DNA from: Cytidiella melzeri
Taxonomy: Eukaryota; Basidiomycota; Agaricomycetes; Polyporales; Irpicaceae
Assembly: GCA_022592445.1 (NCBI GenBank)
Contig: JABYQR010000235.1
Span: 1-64,000 of the forward strand
Length of the DNA: 64,000 nucleotides
Reading direction: 5' to 3'
The notes beneath the pieces are model-generated. The model was given only the letters and a program-made list of their open reading frames with translations, searched no databases and was not told where the DNA came from. Below are positions 25,875 to 39,130 of this stretch, piece after piece (the first letter of the stretch is position 1; each line of letters begins with the position of its first letter). The translations under genes and the position numbers were made by a program.

Positions 25875-28712
25875 CTAGCATAACCGCATAGCATCGGACA
25901 CGCTCCAGATACGGATACTGCCGTCATCCGACGCAGTAATGACATTTCGACCGTCTCGTGTGGGGATGAGATCCTTAACCTTGTCTGTGTGTCCTTGAAA
26001 CTCGGCGACGAATGCTCCCGAACTCGTATCCCGCAACTTGACGTTACCGTCAGCTGAGCCTATGCAGACGAGGTCGCAAAACGGCAGCCAGGTGATTGAG
26101 CTGACGATGGCAGTCTGTTCACTGAACCTATGAGCCGTTTCACCAGTGTACGAGTCGCAAACGACCACGGTCGAATCGTACGACCCTGAAACCACATACT
26201 TGTCGTTAGGCGACCATGCCACAGACCAGACTGGACCGACATGCTCTGCAATGGTGACAAGCTCTTCGCCAGTATTTGAATACCAGATACGGCTAGTATG
26301 GTCTTCGGAACCCGTGATAACACGTTCCCCGTCGTGAGAGAGGGCCAGGCACCATATAGTTCCAGTGTGACTTTCCATAGCGCTCTGCTCTCCCGTCTCG
26401 ACGTCCCAGATCTTGGCGACTGAATCCTCGCTGAAGATCAGTCGCTTGCTGTCCTGCGTGAAAAGGACGTGCATGACGTTGGCGGAGAGACCGTCTACAA
26501 CGTGAACCGAGGATTCGGTAGTAGGGAAATAAGGATCCTCTGCATCCAGGGACACTCTCCATATCCTGGCACTGCAGTCTACAGATCCTGAGGCTACCCA
26601 TTTTCCGTCTGGGGAAAAGGCCACCGTGGATATGTCGGATTCATGACCTTCCAGTCTGAAGAGAACCTCTCCCCTTTGCACACCACTAAGGAGGTCTTTT
26701 GCGGCCCTGACGAAAAGTATCCCATCCGCGTCTCCCGAGACCAGTAGGTTTCCATCCAAGCTGAACGCAACCGAACATATGCTCTCTGCTTGGGGTCCGT
26801 CGAAGCCTGAGAGAGCTTCCCCCGTATTCGAATTCCAGAGCTGCATCGTTCCGTCGACGAAACCGGCTACGATCAACTTGTCATCAGGCGACATTGCTAT
26901 CGCAGAAACCGAATTGGCTCCCGGATCTTTCCTCGTCAAGCACATGTGCGGCCACCTGATTGACCGGCTGTGGCAAGCTGGGCATCCATCGCCTAGCAAT
27001 AAGCCTCCATCGACCACGCCGCCGCCACTTGTTTGCCCTAAGTCGGTCCTATCATCATCGTCAACTTCATCGGTGTCCATGGCATCATCAGCATCAAACG
27101 AACGCAGGGCTCTTCTTAGTTTACGCATGCGCTGGTGGACCACGAGTTCGACAAGGTCGAGAGTCGCGACTGCAGAATAGTTGAACAAAACGTGAAGTCG
27201 CATGTATTGGACGAAGGCGAACCTTTATCCTCGTCAACATATATTTGTGGCTTTTTTTGTTCCAGAAAATCTCCAAAATCCGGCACTGCATCTTCGTTCT
27301 ACATTTCAGGTATCAGCTCAGCGACGTAAAATACTTCGCGTTATTCTGCTTACGGAAAGTAAGGAATTGATGTCTCCATGGCAGGCAATCGCGACGTCTG
27401 CATCGGAATGCTAGGCAAAATGAGGCTGCCTTCTTATGCCAGCTTTGAAAACGAACACACCTGTAGTAGATAATCTAGCAGGGTGTCTAGCCAGCTATGT
27501 GCCTGCGTCTCGAAGTTAGTCTACGAAGCGAGACAGAACTTCACCATACATACCGAATGAGACGACGAATTAGACTCAACTTCGTCCTCGGACCCACTGT
27601 CTGTAACAACAGCGGAGCTACCTGCATCGCCGCCTGCGTCGGAATTTCTAGGAAGCTGATGGGGACCTGCTCCTGCTTTGATGCGCAAATATGCTCCTGG
27701 TATCCTCCATCGGACCTGGAAGTAGCGGAGAAAGATACATTGGTCCGACTTCGGATCTTCTAGGCCAGAAAGCGAGTCTTGATTCGGAATTGGCTGCAAC
27801 AAAGTTTCAATTGGCACCTCCGATACGCTCGCACCCCGGGAATACGAAGGCTCTGCCATCATCGAGTCGAACGGCTTTTGACTAGGGGAAGGAGAGCGAG
27901 ACTGCTGAAGGCGCTTCTCAGGCCCAGTGCGATATTGCATCGTAGGTCTCTTCGAGACTGCATGTGTAAATTCGAGGGTGATGTTGCCGACAACATTCAC
28001 ACCACCACCCAGCTGGAAGCTTCCTCCTTGTGAGACAGATCCTACTCTAGAAGCGCCTATGGTCCACTCCACGGTTTTAACATAGCCTTGAACCATGACC
28101 ACGTCACGACTGCCGACAGCGAGACCGAGGTTGTATTTCGCGTGCTCAAGCCATGCACTGTGGTATTGCTTCATATACTTTGTGCACTCTCTGGTGTTTT
28201 CAACTATTACGTTGATGGCTTTATGCGTGATGCACAAAAACGCGGCTTTCTCTTCCGTAGTAGACAATGAATAGCCAAGCTGCGCCCCTGCAATCGTAGG
28301 TACCTCGCTGCGAACGGTGCTAGTCAGTACAATCCACAGATCCACGAAGTAAAGCAATTCACGCTCCCACCGAGGGTTTTAGCTCCGAATGCGCCATGCT
28401 ATTGCTTGTATACATCTTAGGCTCGAGGTAGTTTGCCGTCGTCAACAAGTGACTGTAAGCCTTCTCTGGAAGAGGAACATGGGTAGCAGGTATCCGACCC
28501 TTGCGCAAGTTCTCTGCGTTTTTGTGATGATCGCGAGCATACTTCGCCTTGAATAGCTCCACGAATTGGCCTTGGTGGATATAGCCTACGTCGCCAACGT
28601 CTATCTCGTCCGAGTTGTCAGGTCCTTCAGGAAACCAGAGTGGGTATCCGAGAACGAGGTCCTCGAGCTGCGAAGCATATACCTCGCTGATATGCATTTG
28701 TCTGGAGGCCAT
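25875..28712 (-). CDS. WD40-propeller protein A with unrecognised N-terminal region
   Basis: Exons 28712-28363, 28307-27554, 27502-27461, 27298-27223 and 27169-25875 give 838 residues. The N-terminal ~370 residues contain YPLWFPEG, a GDVGYIHQGQFVELF segment and VVMVQGYVKTVEWTIGA. I do not recognise the fold, though similar segments recur in uncharacterised Agaricomycetes proteins as far as I recall. An acidic linker (MDTDEVDDDD) precedes eight WD-like repeats of about 40 residues, for example HTGTIWCLALSHDGERVITGSEDHTSRIW. WD40 propellers are usually protein-binding platforms. No NACHT/NB-ARC ATPase is present, so this is not an NLR. Its tandem paralogue is at 29376-32395. Function is unknown; a recognition or scaffold role is inference only. 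Confidence 0.8.
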
Positions 28713-29375
28713 CGTCGTCGGGGGTCGAAAGGGATTTGAGGAGGTGGGTATCAGGAGAGCCTCGTCCACGTACTTGAATGCTTCGAAAAGCAGCCTGCAC
28801 GTATCAACACGTTGTCCTAGGGCACTGCCTATCGGTGCATAGGAATACAACGAGAACTTAACGGAAAAGCTCTGAAAGTGTCACTGGATTTCATATCGAT
28901 TGCCATCGGCACAGCCCTGCGCATGTTATAGCAGTAGCCAATGTAGGTCTGAGGTCAGCGAATTCATGCAGGTTGTGTACAGATCTTGGTGGTACAAGGG
29001 CTGAACGTTGCACGCCGTCTCGGAAAGTCGCCGTCTACGACTCTAGTGCAAATGTTTCGTCACATAGCGAAGACAGCAGAGACGCAACAACACACCTCGA
29101 TACCCTGTTAACATGACGAAAAGACTAGTATCACTAGCACAGCAAAACCGGTAGCATAAATCCCTGCGAATGAGTAGAGCTTTTCAAGTAAAGTCACACA
29201 GTGATGGCAGTGGGCTGCGGTTCATGAGAGAGGTTGACGCTGTAGCGGAGGTGTTGTGCACACTGCCAGAACTACGCTGCTCGCGACATCTCTTCTTCAG
29301 GCTCGTCATGATATCCATGTCCAATTATATACAAAAGGCACAGTAGTTAGATCGCAGCATAGGTAGGTCCAAAGA
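28713..29375. other. Intergenic between the WD40 paralogues
   Basis: About 660 bp separate the 3' end of WD40 protein B from the start of protein A. It must hold the terminator of B and promoter of A. I saw no ORF, repeat or RNA gene. Confidence 0.5.
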
Positions 29376-32300
29376 TCAAAATTGAAGTGGATCTACAACG
29401 TTCCAAATCCTCACCGTCGAATCATCCGAGCACGAGATGATCTGACAGTCATCCGGACTAAACAGCACGTCCTTCACTTTGTCGTCGTGCCCCAGGAACT
29501 CAGCCAAGAATTTTCCGTCTTTCACGTTCCAAAGCTTCACGGCGCCGCCCGCACATCCTGCAGCCACAAGCTCCCCATCCCGCGAGTACGTGACCGTGTT
29601 CACGATCGCCGGATGGTCGTCCTCCAGCCTGTGCTTCAACACTCCCGTAAACGAGTCGCACAGCACCACTTGACCATCGTACGACCCCGACACGACGTCG
29701 TTACCATCAGGCGAGAAGGCCGCCGTCCAAACAGGACCAGAGTGCTCACGGAGCGTCACGAGCTCAAGACCGTCCTCTACGTTCCAGACGCGAACAGTGT
29801 GGTCCTCCGCTGCGGTCACGATCCGAGTGCCATCCGGAGAGAACTTTGCACTCCAGATCAAACCCGTGTGGCCCTCCATATCCGCCAACAGCGACCCATC
29901 TTGAGTGCTCCAAAGACGACCGAGGCCGTCAGCGCAGGTCAACAGATGTTGAGAGTCGGGCGAGAACGCAACAGTCATGACAACAGCTGTGTGGTCCTGC
30001 AATGTGAAAAGTGCATGTGCATCCCCGTCGTCCGTCCCAGACCACAGCTTCACCGTGCAGTCTGTGGACCCGGTCGCTATGTACTTGCCATCAGGAGAGT
30101 AGTCGCACATCCAAACGTCGCCTGTATGTTCGTCGAGCTGCTTGACCGGGTTATGATTGTCCAAGTTCCAAAGAATTGCTTTGTGGTCTGCACCTCCCGA
30201 GACCAGCCTCGAGCCGTCAGGAGAAAACGCAACGGCGTATGTGCTTTCCCTATGGCCGTCGAGCTTCATCACTAAAGCTCCGGTCTCTAAGTCCCAAACC
30301 CGGACGGCGCAATCCTCGCATGCGCTGGCTATGCGTTTGGTAGACACCGACAGGGCAATGGTAGTAACGGCACAGCCATCTGCGGCGTGGTCGAACAGAA
30401 CCATGTGGGAATACTTCAAGAGCTTGTTTTTACCGAGGTATACCTTGCCATCTAGCTCAACCGACGAGCCGTATTGACGATGTGCTGTAGCACTTCGCAC
30501 GCTAGCGCGTGTTTCAAAAAGTGATAGCTCAACATATTGTGATAGCTGAGGAGGAGGAGGAGGAGGAGGAGGAGGGGATTGGGCTTGGATCGCCACGGTC
30601 GCATCAGCAGCTTGTTCATCTACTATCGCCTGTATGACTTCGGCAACAGGTGAATCATGCTGTTGCGCAATTTCGCTAGCCTCAGTGGAGTCATGCGAGC
30701 CGCCAGCAAGAGCCAACTTTTGAGCATTTCCCTGTTCTTCTTGTGTTCGCCGTAGCTGGTCCTCTCTGTCTTTGAGTTCCTGAAGGGCATTCGCTATCGC
30801 AGTCTGTTTGTTCTGTTCTTCTTCTTCTACTAGGTCCTGTCTCGCTACGGCGTTCAACAGGGCCTCGGTGCGAGTCGCAACAATGTAATCTTCTGTAGCC
30901 AAGTAGCCAACTACACGATGTCAGAACTTTCCGTCAAACGCAAGAATGTCAAGTACTCACGCTTGTCTTGGTCAACTGTAACAGGCGGACTATGCTCTTT
31001 GAGCCAGGCAGCGAAATTTTCTGGTAAAAATTGCTCCTATGCCGTTCAACAAAAGATGGGTCGGCATGTTGCCTCGTTGTTGTGCAATTCAACTGACGTA
31101 CTGGGAATAGATTTGTTATATCATCATGTGAAGCGATTGCTATTTCTGCATCTGAATTCTACCACGGTCTTCAGTATTTGCCACAGAACAAAGCAACCTT
31201 GTCAACGTACTTCAAATATATAATCCAAAAGTTGATCAATGGGTAGATGTTGCTGTACGACGAGTGAGAAGTCAGCACGACGAACAGAGCTGATTCAGGC
31301 ATGCGATCCTCACAAGCTGTCGTCCAGGCACCTCCTCAATTGAGCCTTCCATATCCGTCATCACGGCTGTATTCTGCTCCTCATTGGGACCGCGAGGCAA
31401 CACATGAGGCCCCGCATGAGCGACAATCTTTTTCCACCACATCCTCTGCTTGATCTTATAGTAGGACAAGAACACGCTCTGGTCGCGCGGGAAAACTGTT
31501 GGCACACTATCCACCGTCGTTGAGGAGCCATCCGCAAGATCGATGTCCTCCAACAACTCTCGACCTTTACCCTTCATAGAAGAGATTGACTGTCGTGAGG
31601 ATTGCAGAGCTTTCGCGTCTCGCCCCTCCGGACCATAGCGAGTGTCGAACATATACCCTTCGCTGCTGTCCACTCGAAACTCAAACCCTGCTTCGCCGAC
31701 ACCTCCGACCGTACCTGTCAACGACATTGCCTGCGTACTCCGCACACCACTCTTGTAGGCCGCCACGGCCCATGCAGAGGTCTTGACGAACCCCTTGACG
31801 AGGATGATGTCGTACGGTTTACAATCGATGCCCAGCGATTCGCCAGTGGCAAAGTTGTACCAAGCGTCGTGGTGTTGCAGCATATATTTCTTCAAGTTGC
31901 CCGTATCGAGGAGATAGGTCTTGTCGGAGAAGTCTTTCAGTAGTAACCATGCGCCACATTCGCTGCTACACGCGAATTGATACATCGCGCCACCTCCTGC
32001 GATGTTGCCAACGTTTCTGCAAAGGATTGGTTGTTGTAAGATGGCGACAGGAATAGGATATGTTCAGACACTCACGCCCCGGCATGTCCTTTGGCACTCG
32101 TATGTCCTATGGTCGAGCTGGTGAGGGGGCCTGGAGCGTGACACTGCGGCATAAACTTTTGAAGTCTCTTGTTCAGTATCAGAGGCTTGAACCCATCCGG
32201 CACGCCACCTTTATTGAGGCTATCTTTGGCGTCGACCATGACATTGAAAAGGCGCATAAATGAGCCCTCCTCATCGATGATGCCTACGTCTCCGAGCCTC

Positions 32301-32395
32301 ACTTCCTCATCAGTGGTAGGGGCCGGGTCCCAGAGGGCATCTCCATGACCGTAGCGCTGTAGTTGCTCAGCGAGGACTTTCGCTGCGACGCCCAT
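29376..32395 (-). CDS. WD40-propeller protein B with unrecognised N-terminal region
   Basis: Exons 32395-32076, 32016-31314, 31252-31211, 31036-30961 and 30910-29376 give 891 residues. The layout matches paralogue A: a GDALWDPAP and GDVGIIDEEGSFMRLF segment, a DIILVKGFVKTSAWAVAA segment, a two-exon bridge of 42 and 76 nt, then eight WD repeats (for example HTGDVWMCDYSPDGKYIATGSTDCTVKLW). It differs in having a long Glu/Gln coiled-coil-like linker (EEEEQNKQTAIANALQELK) and a polyproline run before the propeller. Blade-by-blade similarity to A shows that the whole gene duplicated. The role is unknown; a scaffold or recognition protein is possible. Confidence 0.82.
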
Positions 32396-35300
32396 GGGTG
32401 TGGAGGTAGGCCTTGGTGTTGAAGGTGTGAGGCGAAGAAAGGGCAGCAGTCAAAGGGCGATAGTTGGAAGAGGCGCTACACAGCAACTGACAACGTCCCC
32501 ACAGAAACTAGTAAACATGCCAGTGATCTAATCGATAGAACAAAGGCCTACCTGGATAGCGCAGGAACAACGTGTCGAGTACTGGGATCTGACAAGCCAA
32601 CCGGCTGCACAGCTAGGCTGTCCTGCCATTCTACGACTGCGCGCTCTTCCGAATTTCTCCACCTTCACCTGCAGGAAAGTTGGATCATAATCCACGTGAA
32701 CCGTGGAAAGGTGAGCGACTGATTGATAGCGCCAGTCTAAGGGCAGTACCAGATACAGTTAGCAGGACGTGTCGAATGCCATCCTGTGTTTCCAAGGAAT
32801 GTGAGCTTCATGGATAGCGGGTTGCCCACGCCCAGCAAGGGTCGTCGCGAGAAAGGCGTGAGAGGGAGGCGTTCGTCAGGCGCTTACGTATCGACCGAAA
32901 ATGCCTCCGTCATCGGTGATCGGTGATCCGGGATCAACGTTTACTTTGACCCTAACCATTTGAGATTCAACATTGAACACGAACAAGTGTTACCACCACG
33001 ATGAGGTGAGTGAGTACCCTCAGAAACTACATCTGGTGACTGATTCATTACTCAAGTGGCCGCGGGTACACTGTCACGGTGTACGTTGCACCTCAACTCG
33101 CCAATCACGACATGCAGCGTGCACCACGCACGAGGGGTACACGTAGAATGAAGACCCTATGCGCAGAAGGCAGAGCTTGAGATAACGGTGAGGAGGCGGC
33201 ATCTGTTGCACATACGTATTACGTTTCGCGACCCTGACAATCCCTTTGTACAGATCCTTGAGTAACAGACAGGGCGATCAGACGAAGGTTCATATGAAAG
33301 GCTGTAGCTCTTCTCTTTGGTGATTATCATTCGAATACGAAACTGATCACGCCCGCAATCATTTGGTCGTCAAATGATCAAACGCGTCTCCTCCCCAAAA
33401 CATACCGAACCATCAGGACAGCACGTCCTCAGGAGGATCTTTGTGTGGCGAATCTTACACAAAACCCTGCCCGGCAGCTTCTACTAGCCATGCGTCCTTG
33501 TCTTTCTGTCATCATGATCATCATGGCGTGGGATCCCGAGCGCAGTCAGGGCAAACCCACACTCTCCGAACACCGCGTTCCTGTGAAAATGACTGGCGAA
33601 GATCATGCCGTCGTTCGCGAGTGGAAAGCACCAGGCCGCAACGTTCTCAAAAGCAATCCAACAACTTGGCCTAATATCCATGTCTTGTGAGCAAACACGT
33701 AAGTGCAGTACTCAACTTGTATCTCGCCACACGCACCAGCGGAATCTGATTGTCGGCGCTACATACACTTACAGTAGTGTCTCAAGGCCGTTTCATAGAT
33801 CACATATCACCATCAGATCTCCGTTCTAAAAAGGCTGATCGCCGTGCATCCCCTCCCGCGACGCTCACAAAACTCGCAAGCGTTTCTCACCATGCCAGAT
33901 CCAGCGCTCTGCTACTGCCGCCCACACGGACAAAATCATTCCTGCCAAAAATCTCACTGCTCTTATTCACCGGAGCAGAGCTCATTCTCACTCAGGTACC
34001 CGTAGAAAAAGGTCGTCGCCGTCCAAACCCGCTTGTCCGACATCCGGGTCCTCAAAAAAATGTGTACATGCTCAATTTCGCCAAGTGAGACGCAAGGGAG
34101 CATTTTGAACTTTCTTTAATCATGAGACGCTGACTTCAACTGAAGCATTTCTTAGACGCTGTACGGTTGAGCCCCTGTGTTATAGTACGCGAAGAGGGTG
34201 CAATACAACGCTAGATCAACGTAGTCTCCGAGGTAGACGGCCGTTCAATGTTCAGCGCTTGACCTTCGTGCCACAGGATCTCATTCAAGCTTGTCCGACA
34301 ATCAACGTGAATCGCCTTGGAGAATGGGGTCAGGACCCTGCAGGTTTGACTTCTCCTTAGGATGCGTGCTCAATAGATCCTGTCTAAAAACCAGCGCTCA
34401 GCTCGCCACGGGCCAGGCACCATGGGCCAGGTCATATCAAGCAGAACAACATAAATTGTCGAACGAGCGCGAACTGCGCTAGGATACAAGCAAAAACCTT
34501 CCCCAGGGTGTATCACCACACGTAGAGTGGCTGTGGCCAATAGTACGTTTCTCGATTCATCATGCATTCAGTTCAGTAAGCGAGCGCGCAACGTACTGCT
34601 TAGCAGTACTGTACGCATGGCTCGAATGCGCAACGCACCAGGGCTGTGCGGCTGCCATGCCATGTACATGATAAAGTACATTTACTCATGCCTGGCGTTT
34701 GTTTCAGTCACAGAGTCGGATGTTTGACCGGTCTGCGAAAAAAAGAAAAAGAAACCGCACGCGAGTCGTGTCTATAACGGGTGCTAATTATGAGATTCAG
34801 CAGATGCTCTATAGCAACAAACTTTATACATGGTGCGAGTGAAGCATTCTCCTAAGCATGTATATATACTGACTATAACTTCTTCTGCTCTGCCCAGCAG
34901 CGTATAGCGTAAATATCTCGTTGAATCCTGTGGCAATTTCGCCGGTTTTCCCCGGACTCACAAGTATTTTAAGCGTCACGACAAGTAGCGACTGCACTGA
35001 GTGATACCGCGAGTCAATCAGGCACAGCACATTTTTCTCTGTCTCAGGGTTGCGCCGCTCGCTCGCTCGAGTCATACTCATGTGTGAGGGAAACGCAGAA
35101 AGGAGAGCTAGTTGATACATTTTGTGAGCGTCAGCGGAGTGGGGGATCCGACATCATTAATGTTGGCTGCAGGAAGTTTTGTACAAAGGAGAATAGAGAG
35201 AATAGTATCCTGACAGACAGAACAGCATGCACGGACCAAAGAGCCGATCGAGAGCGGGGTGTGCGACACCGCCTAAGTACCATGTAGGTTCCATGGGAGA

Positions 35301-35645
35301 AGCATAAAAAAGGGAAAGTTGAACAGACCCTGTATGTAAATAGACACGATTCGCTGAATAGAACAATGGTATAATGATGGAGGCTTCCGGGTGACAGAGA
35401 TGATGTCGATATAACGACGACAATGGAATGGAGTTGGGCGTAAGCGATGTCATGCACTGTGAAGGTAACGACAGTTCGTGGGTGCGCAAGACGTGTAGCT
35501 CGTGATCATGTCAGCGCATAAGTGGTGGCGAGTGACATGCAATATCCTCGTGATAGCGACAACTGGAAAGGAAAGGGTGGGACAGCGCCGTGCGCGAAAG
35601 GACGGTGGCACGAACTCTCGAGCGACATACGATCCGTTCCCAACT
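32396..35645. other. 3.2-kb gene-poor interval
   Basis: Short frames are present (for example on the plus strand near 33445-33690 and 33750-34088), but none shows a domain, a consistent splice pattern or a homologous partner in the window. A purine-rich run lies near 34739-34755. I see nothing that supports a gene, although a small species-specific one cannot be excluded. Confidence 0.45.
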
Positions 35646-37501
35646 TTAGCTCGGCGGTTCGGCACGCTTGGAGCTTGAGGGGCTGACGGGTGACAGGGTG
35701 AACGCCGGGCGGAGCGTGGTAGAGACGACAGTCGGCGCAGGCTGACAGTCGCATCCGGGAATGTTGCACGAGCTCGAGCGTGGTCTCACGGGTCGTGTCA
35801 ATCTTCCACCGCCGAAAATATGACCTTGGCCGTGGACTGATGATGGTGGCGCAGGAGAAGATCGTGAGCGTTGCCTCCGAGTCGTGCGTGAAGGACCGAA
35901 GCCCGCTTCTGCTTGTCGGTACTGGTCAAAATACGAAGTGCGGCTGGAGCCTGAAAAGTCTGAGCTGGCACTCGATGATGCATAGCGTTGGGTACCAAGG
36001 AGCCAATCCTCTCGGTTCTCATCGTCGTCCTCATCCTGGTCTGACTCTGAATGACTAGGGGGTTCCATGCTGGAAGGACGAGATGGCAGTGTTGTTGACG
36101 TATCGGAGGATGCCGAGGAAGAAAGGCTTCCAGAGAATTGTGAAGCAGGTGTGTCAATGAGCGAAGAGGACAGGGGAGGGGTTGCAGTGGGTTCAACCAG
36201 GCGCGCAACGGCGTCGCGGCGGCGATTGCTGGATATGTGGTTTCGGTAGTGACGCCTCATGTTCGAATTTACATTGAACCGACGCTGACAGCTTGGGTAG
36301 GGACAGAGGAATGCTTTGATAAATGTTAATACCTTGTTTCGCGCGGATTCAATCTCGGTAGAATCACTTACGTTTGGCACCTGTGTGGGTATTGACGTGA
36401 ATGCTCAAGCTGCTGGGTCTATTGAACCTGCAACAAGTATAAGTGGTGATGAAGGGACGAACCCTGTAAGCGACTCACCGTTTGTTGCAATGTGGGCAGC
36501 AGTGCTTCTTCTCGTCCCAGGAGTGTGGGGGTAGCACGTTCATTCGTGGAATCGGCTGGCTGTGATAGGGCGAAGTGGGCGGTGAAATATGTATATTGTC
36601 GCGATATCCAATCGAGTCCTGATAACCTCGGACACAGTCCATGTCTGTGTCGAAACGTTGATGTACTGGATGTGCAGCGACGTTGTTTGGGGACGTCCTT
36701 GAAGATGGAGGAGTGGGAAGGAAGCCAGACCGTGATCCGTGAATCGCGGGCGAATTTCCTCTAGTGAGATTGTCTCTCCTCACTGAATGGGCTGATCGTG
36801 GCGAGTACGTCGCAGTCTGACTGGTGGCGATGACACCTTGACTCGAAGTCGCATAGTTCTGTCTGAGCTGATCGCAGGAGTGAACGTCTGACGTAGCATA
36901 GCGTGTACCACTTTGAGGGGAATAATCTGTTGCTCGGTACGCCTGACGAGCGTCGCGCTCTGGGCGATGGTGGCGAGTGCCTTGCAACGATGATTGTATC
37001 TGGGAACGCTCATGATGGTGAACAAGGGTTTGTTGTATAGCACTGGCGACTGGACGACTAGGCACGGGTGTGACGCTTTTACGGGAGTGCTATCCAATAT
37101 GTGGGCGATGAGAGTTTGTGGCGACGGGATACATGCTAGACACATACCTCGATAGATGGAGGATATTGTGCAGAGTGTGCACTGTTGTTGCTGCTGCTCC
37201 TGATAGCATCTCTTGGACTGCAGTAGAGACTATGCATCATGTGTTCTGCGGGGAGGAGTTGAGGTGCAGCCTGGGTAGAGTAGAGTTACAAGTTACCTGG
37301 AAACAATTCGTTGATGCTGGGGAGAGACGTCTGGTGGCTCGAGGAGGAGGCCATGGTGGTGGAGAGATGGGGGGAGGACGAGCGAAGGGGGGTAAACGGA
37401 AACGGTTGCGCGCTGGGGGTGTGCAGTTCATAAAGGCTTTGAGTAGGATTGGGTGGCACAGCCGAATAACCAGAAGTAGGCACGTCAATCGAGATCTCCA
37501 T
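35646..37501 (-). CDS. C2H2 two-finger protein, paralogue 1
   Basis: Probable nuclear DNA-binding regulator. Exons 37501-37297, 37245-37148, 37089-36479, 36427-36372 and 36313-35646 give 545 residues. The N-terminus carries an LPSINELFP motif just before the first intron. A long Ser/Pro/Gln-rich region follows, then two adjacent fingers: HCCPHCNKRFNRPSSLSIH with NTH, and PFLCPYPSCQRRFNVNSN with MRRHYRNH. Introns interrupt finger 1 after its Cys pair and the inter-finger linker. The C-terminal half is Ser-rich and acidic, ending with a CNIPGCDC motif shared with paralogue 2. No target genes can be deduced. Confidence 0.87.
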
Positions 37502-39130
37502 GAATCTGATCCAAAGTGCCGCAATCGGACAAAAAATGCCCACACCGATCCCCCCGTTATGGGCGCGCGTCGGTTACTGTGACTATCAATGCCGATCGTC
37601 GGTTCTCAGGTACACACTACACCGGCCCCGATCCTCCATAAAAACAGCCTCCGACAATACATGCAGACAAAAACAAACATAGGACAGCGGTGTTCCTCGT
37701 GCGTACCCAATGCATGAACAAGTCGCATTCAACCTCTAGTGTGCGAGCGTCTTATTCTGCGTCTCTGAGGATGGCCTCATGCGTTCATCAGCGCCCATAC
37801 TGCATTGTCTGAGGTGCCGTACTGCAAGGTCTCAGCTGCAAGACCGGCGCACGCCCGGCGGAAGCGTTACGGTCGTCACGGCTGAGACGTCATGGTTAGG
37901 CCTTCCGTAAGAGGGTTAGCTTATTGTGACACCGAGGATTATCGGGATCCTCACTGACAACAAAACTGATCGGCGTTTGCCTGTCGCGATGATCTTCACA
38001 CCTTGCAATGATCCAGCTCAGCGACGAGCCGAGCCATACAGCCAACTACACAGACAAACGGCCACGACCCGCTCATGTGAGTGGCTACGATGTGCAGACG
38101 TCAGGTTTCATGTATGTACGTCTTTCACGACAGCACTTCCATACGCACGGTGATGCCGCGTACAGAGCTCCTTAGCCAGAGAGAACGTTCCTAATCGAGC
38201 TTGCAAGCCACACTGTACCGGGCCTAGAGATCTGACCCCACTCGTCTGCGCAGCCTCGTTGCGGCAACGTTGTCTCAAGTTCCACTGTCGGAAATTTGAC
38301 TTCTACCGCTGGAACGGGCGTCCTAATGTTCTCTTCAAAGTCGGAGATTCAGAGACCATCAGTTGCATCAACCGCTGGCGCCTGTGGCGAGGGTGTGGAG
38401 CTCCTGTTGGCGTCTACCTACGGCAACTAGAGAATAGCCGGAGGGTAGATCCGATGAATTTGGATCATCCCTACTCTTGGTATCCTTATAACTGTACATG
38501 CTCGATATCTTGTGTCGTGGTACTAGGACAAGTCGTAGAATGTTATCGTTACACAGTTGCACGTCTGTCAAGTCGCAAAGCTTACTCGACAAGCGTACTG
38601 GAGTATGTGTCACTGGCAAGTTTCCGACCTTTTGTCGCATCTGCTGATCTGCTTACTTGCACATAGGAGTACCCATCGCTTGTTCTGGGACGCTGTGGCT
38701 TCGTCACTTTCCGCCCACATCGGCGAGCGTTTCTGTCATTCTCAGGCAACGGCCGCTGTTCCCATACGAGTACGAACGTCACTGGATGGATTCGTTCACG
38801 ACATCTCATACTCCCCCCGTGCTTCGCGGTGAGCCGTCCAGCTTCCGTTCCGTAGCTACCAGTAGCCTGACCCCCAAGCAGTTTCTCAGATAAAAACCGT
38901 GGCCACACGTACTTGACACCCCGAACGAAGAGATATACCTGTTTGGGCAGCCCCGGCCAGAGTCGGAGCTCCATGTGAGAAGTCGCCGCCTCGTGTCTCA
39001 CCCGTCCATGTCCATCGCGCGCTACCTGCCAATCCTTTGAATGGAACAAAGTCCGCTCTCTGCGCCGCATCCAGATGCCCTTTTCAACACACGCTGAGTT
39101 CTTCTGTTCCCCTCCCTTTTTCATTCTCCG
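37502..39130. other. Gene-poor interval upstream of zinc-finger paralogue 1
   Basis: No gene is supported. A 200-codon minus-strand frame at 38582-39184 lacks a recognisable domain, and its composition looks like antisense noise. Confidence 0.4.

Noticed and set aside
29382..30275. Long plus-strand frame opposite the WD40 repeats of protein B
   Set aside because: Antisense shadow of the repeated WD40 codon pattern; no domain of its own.
30550..30575. GGAGGAGG run as a microsatellite locus
   Set aside because: It encodes the polyproline linker of WD40 protein B in frame, so it is treated as coding.
25875..32395. NLR (NACHT-WD40) assignment for the paralogue pair
   Set aside because: No Walker A/B or other STAND ATPase motif exists between the N-terminal region and the propeller.
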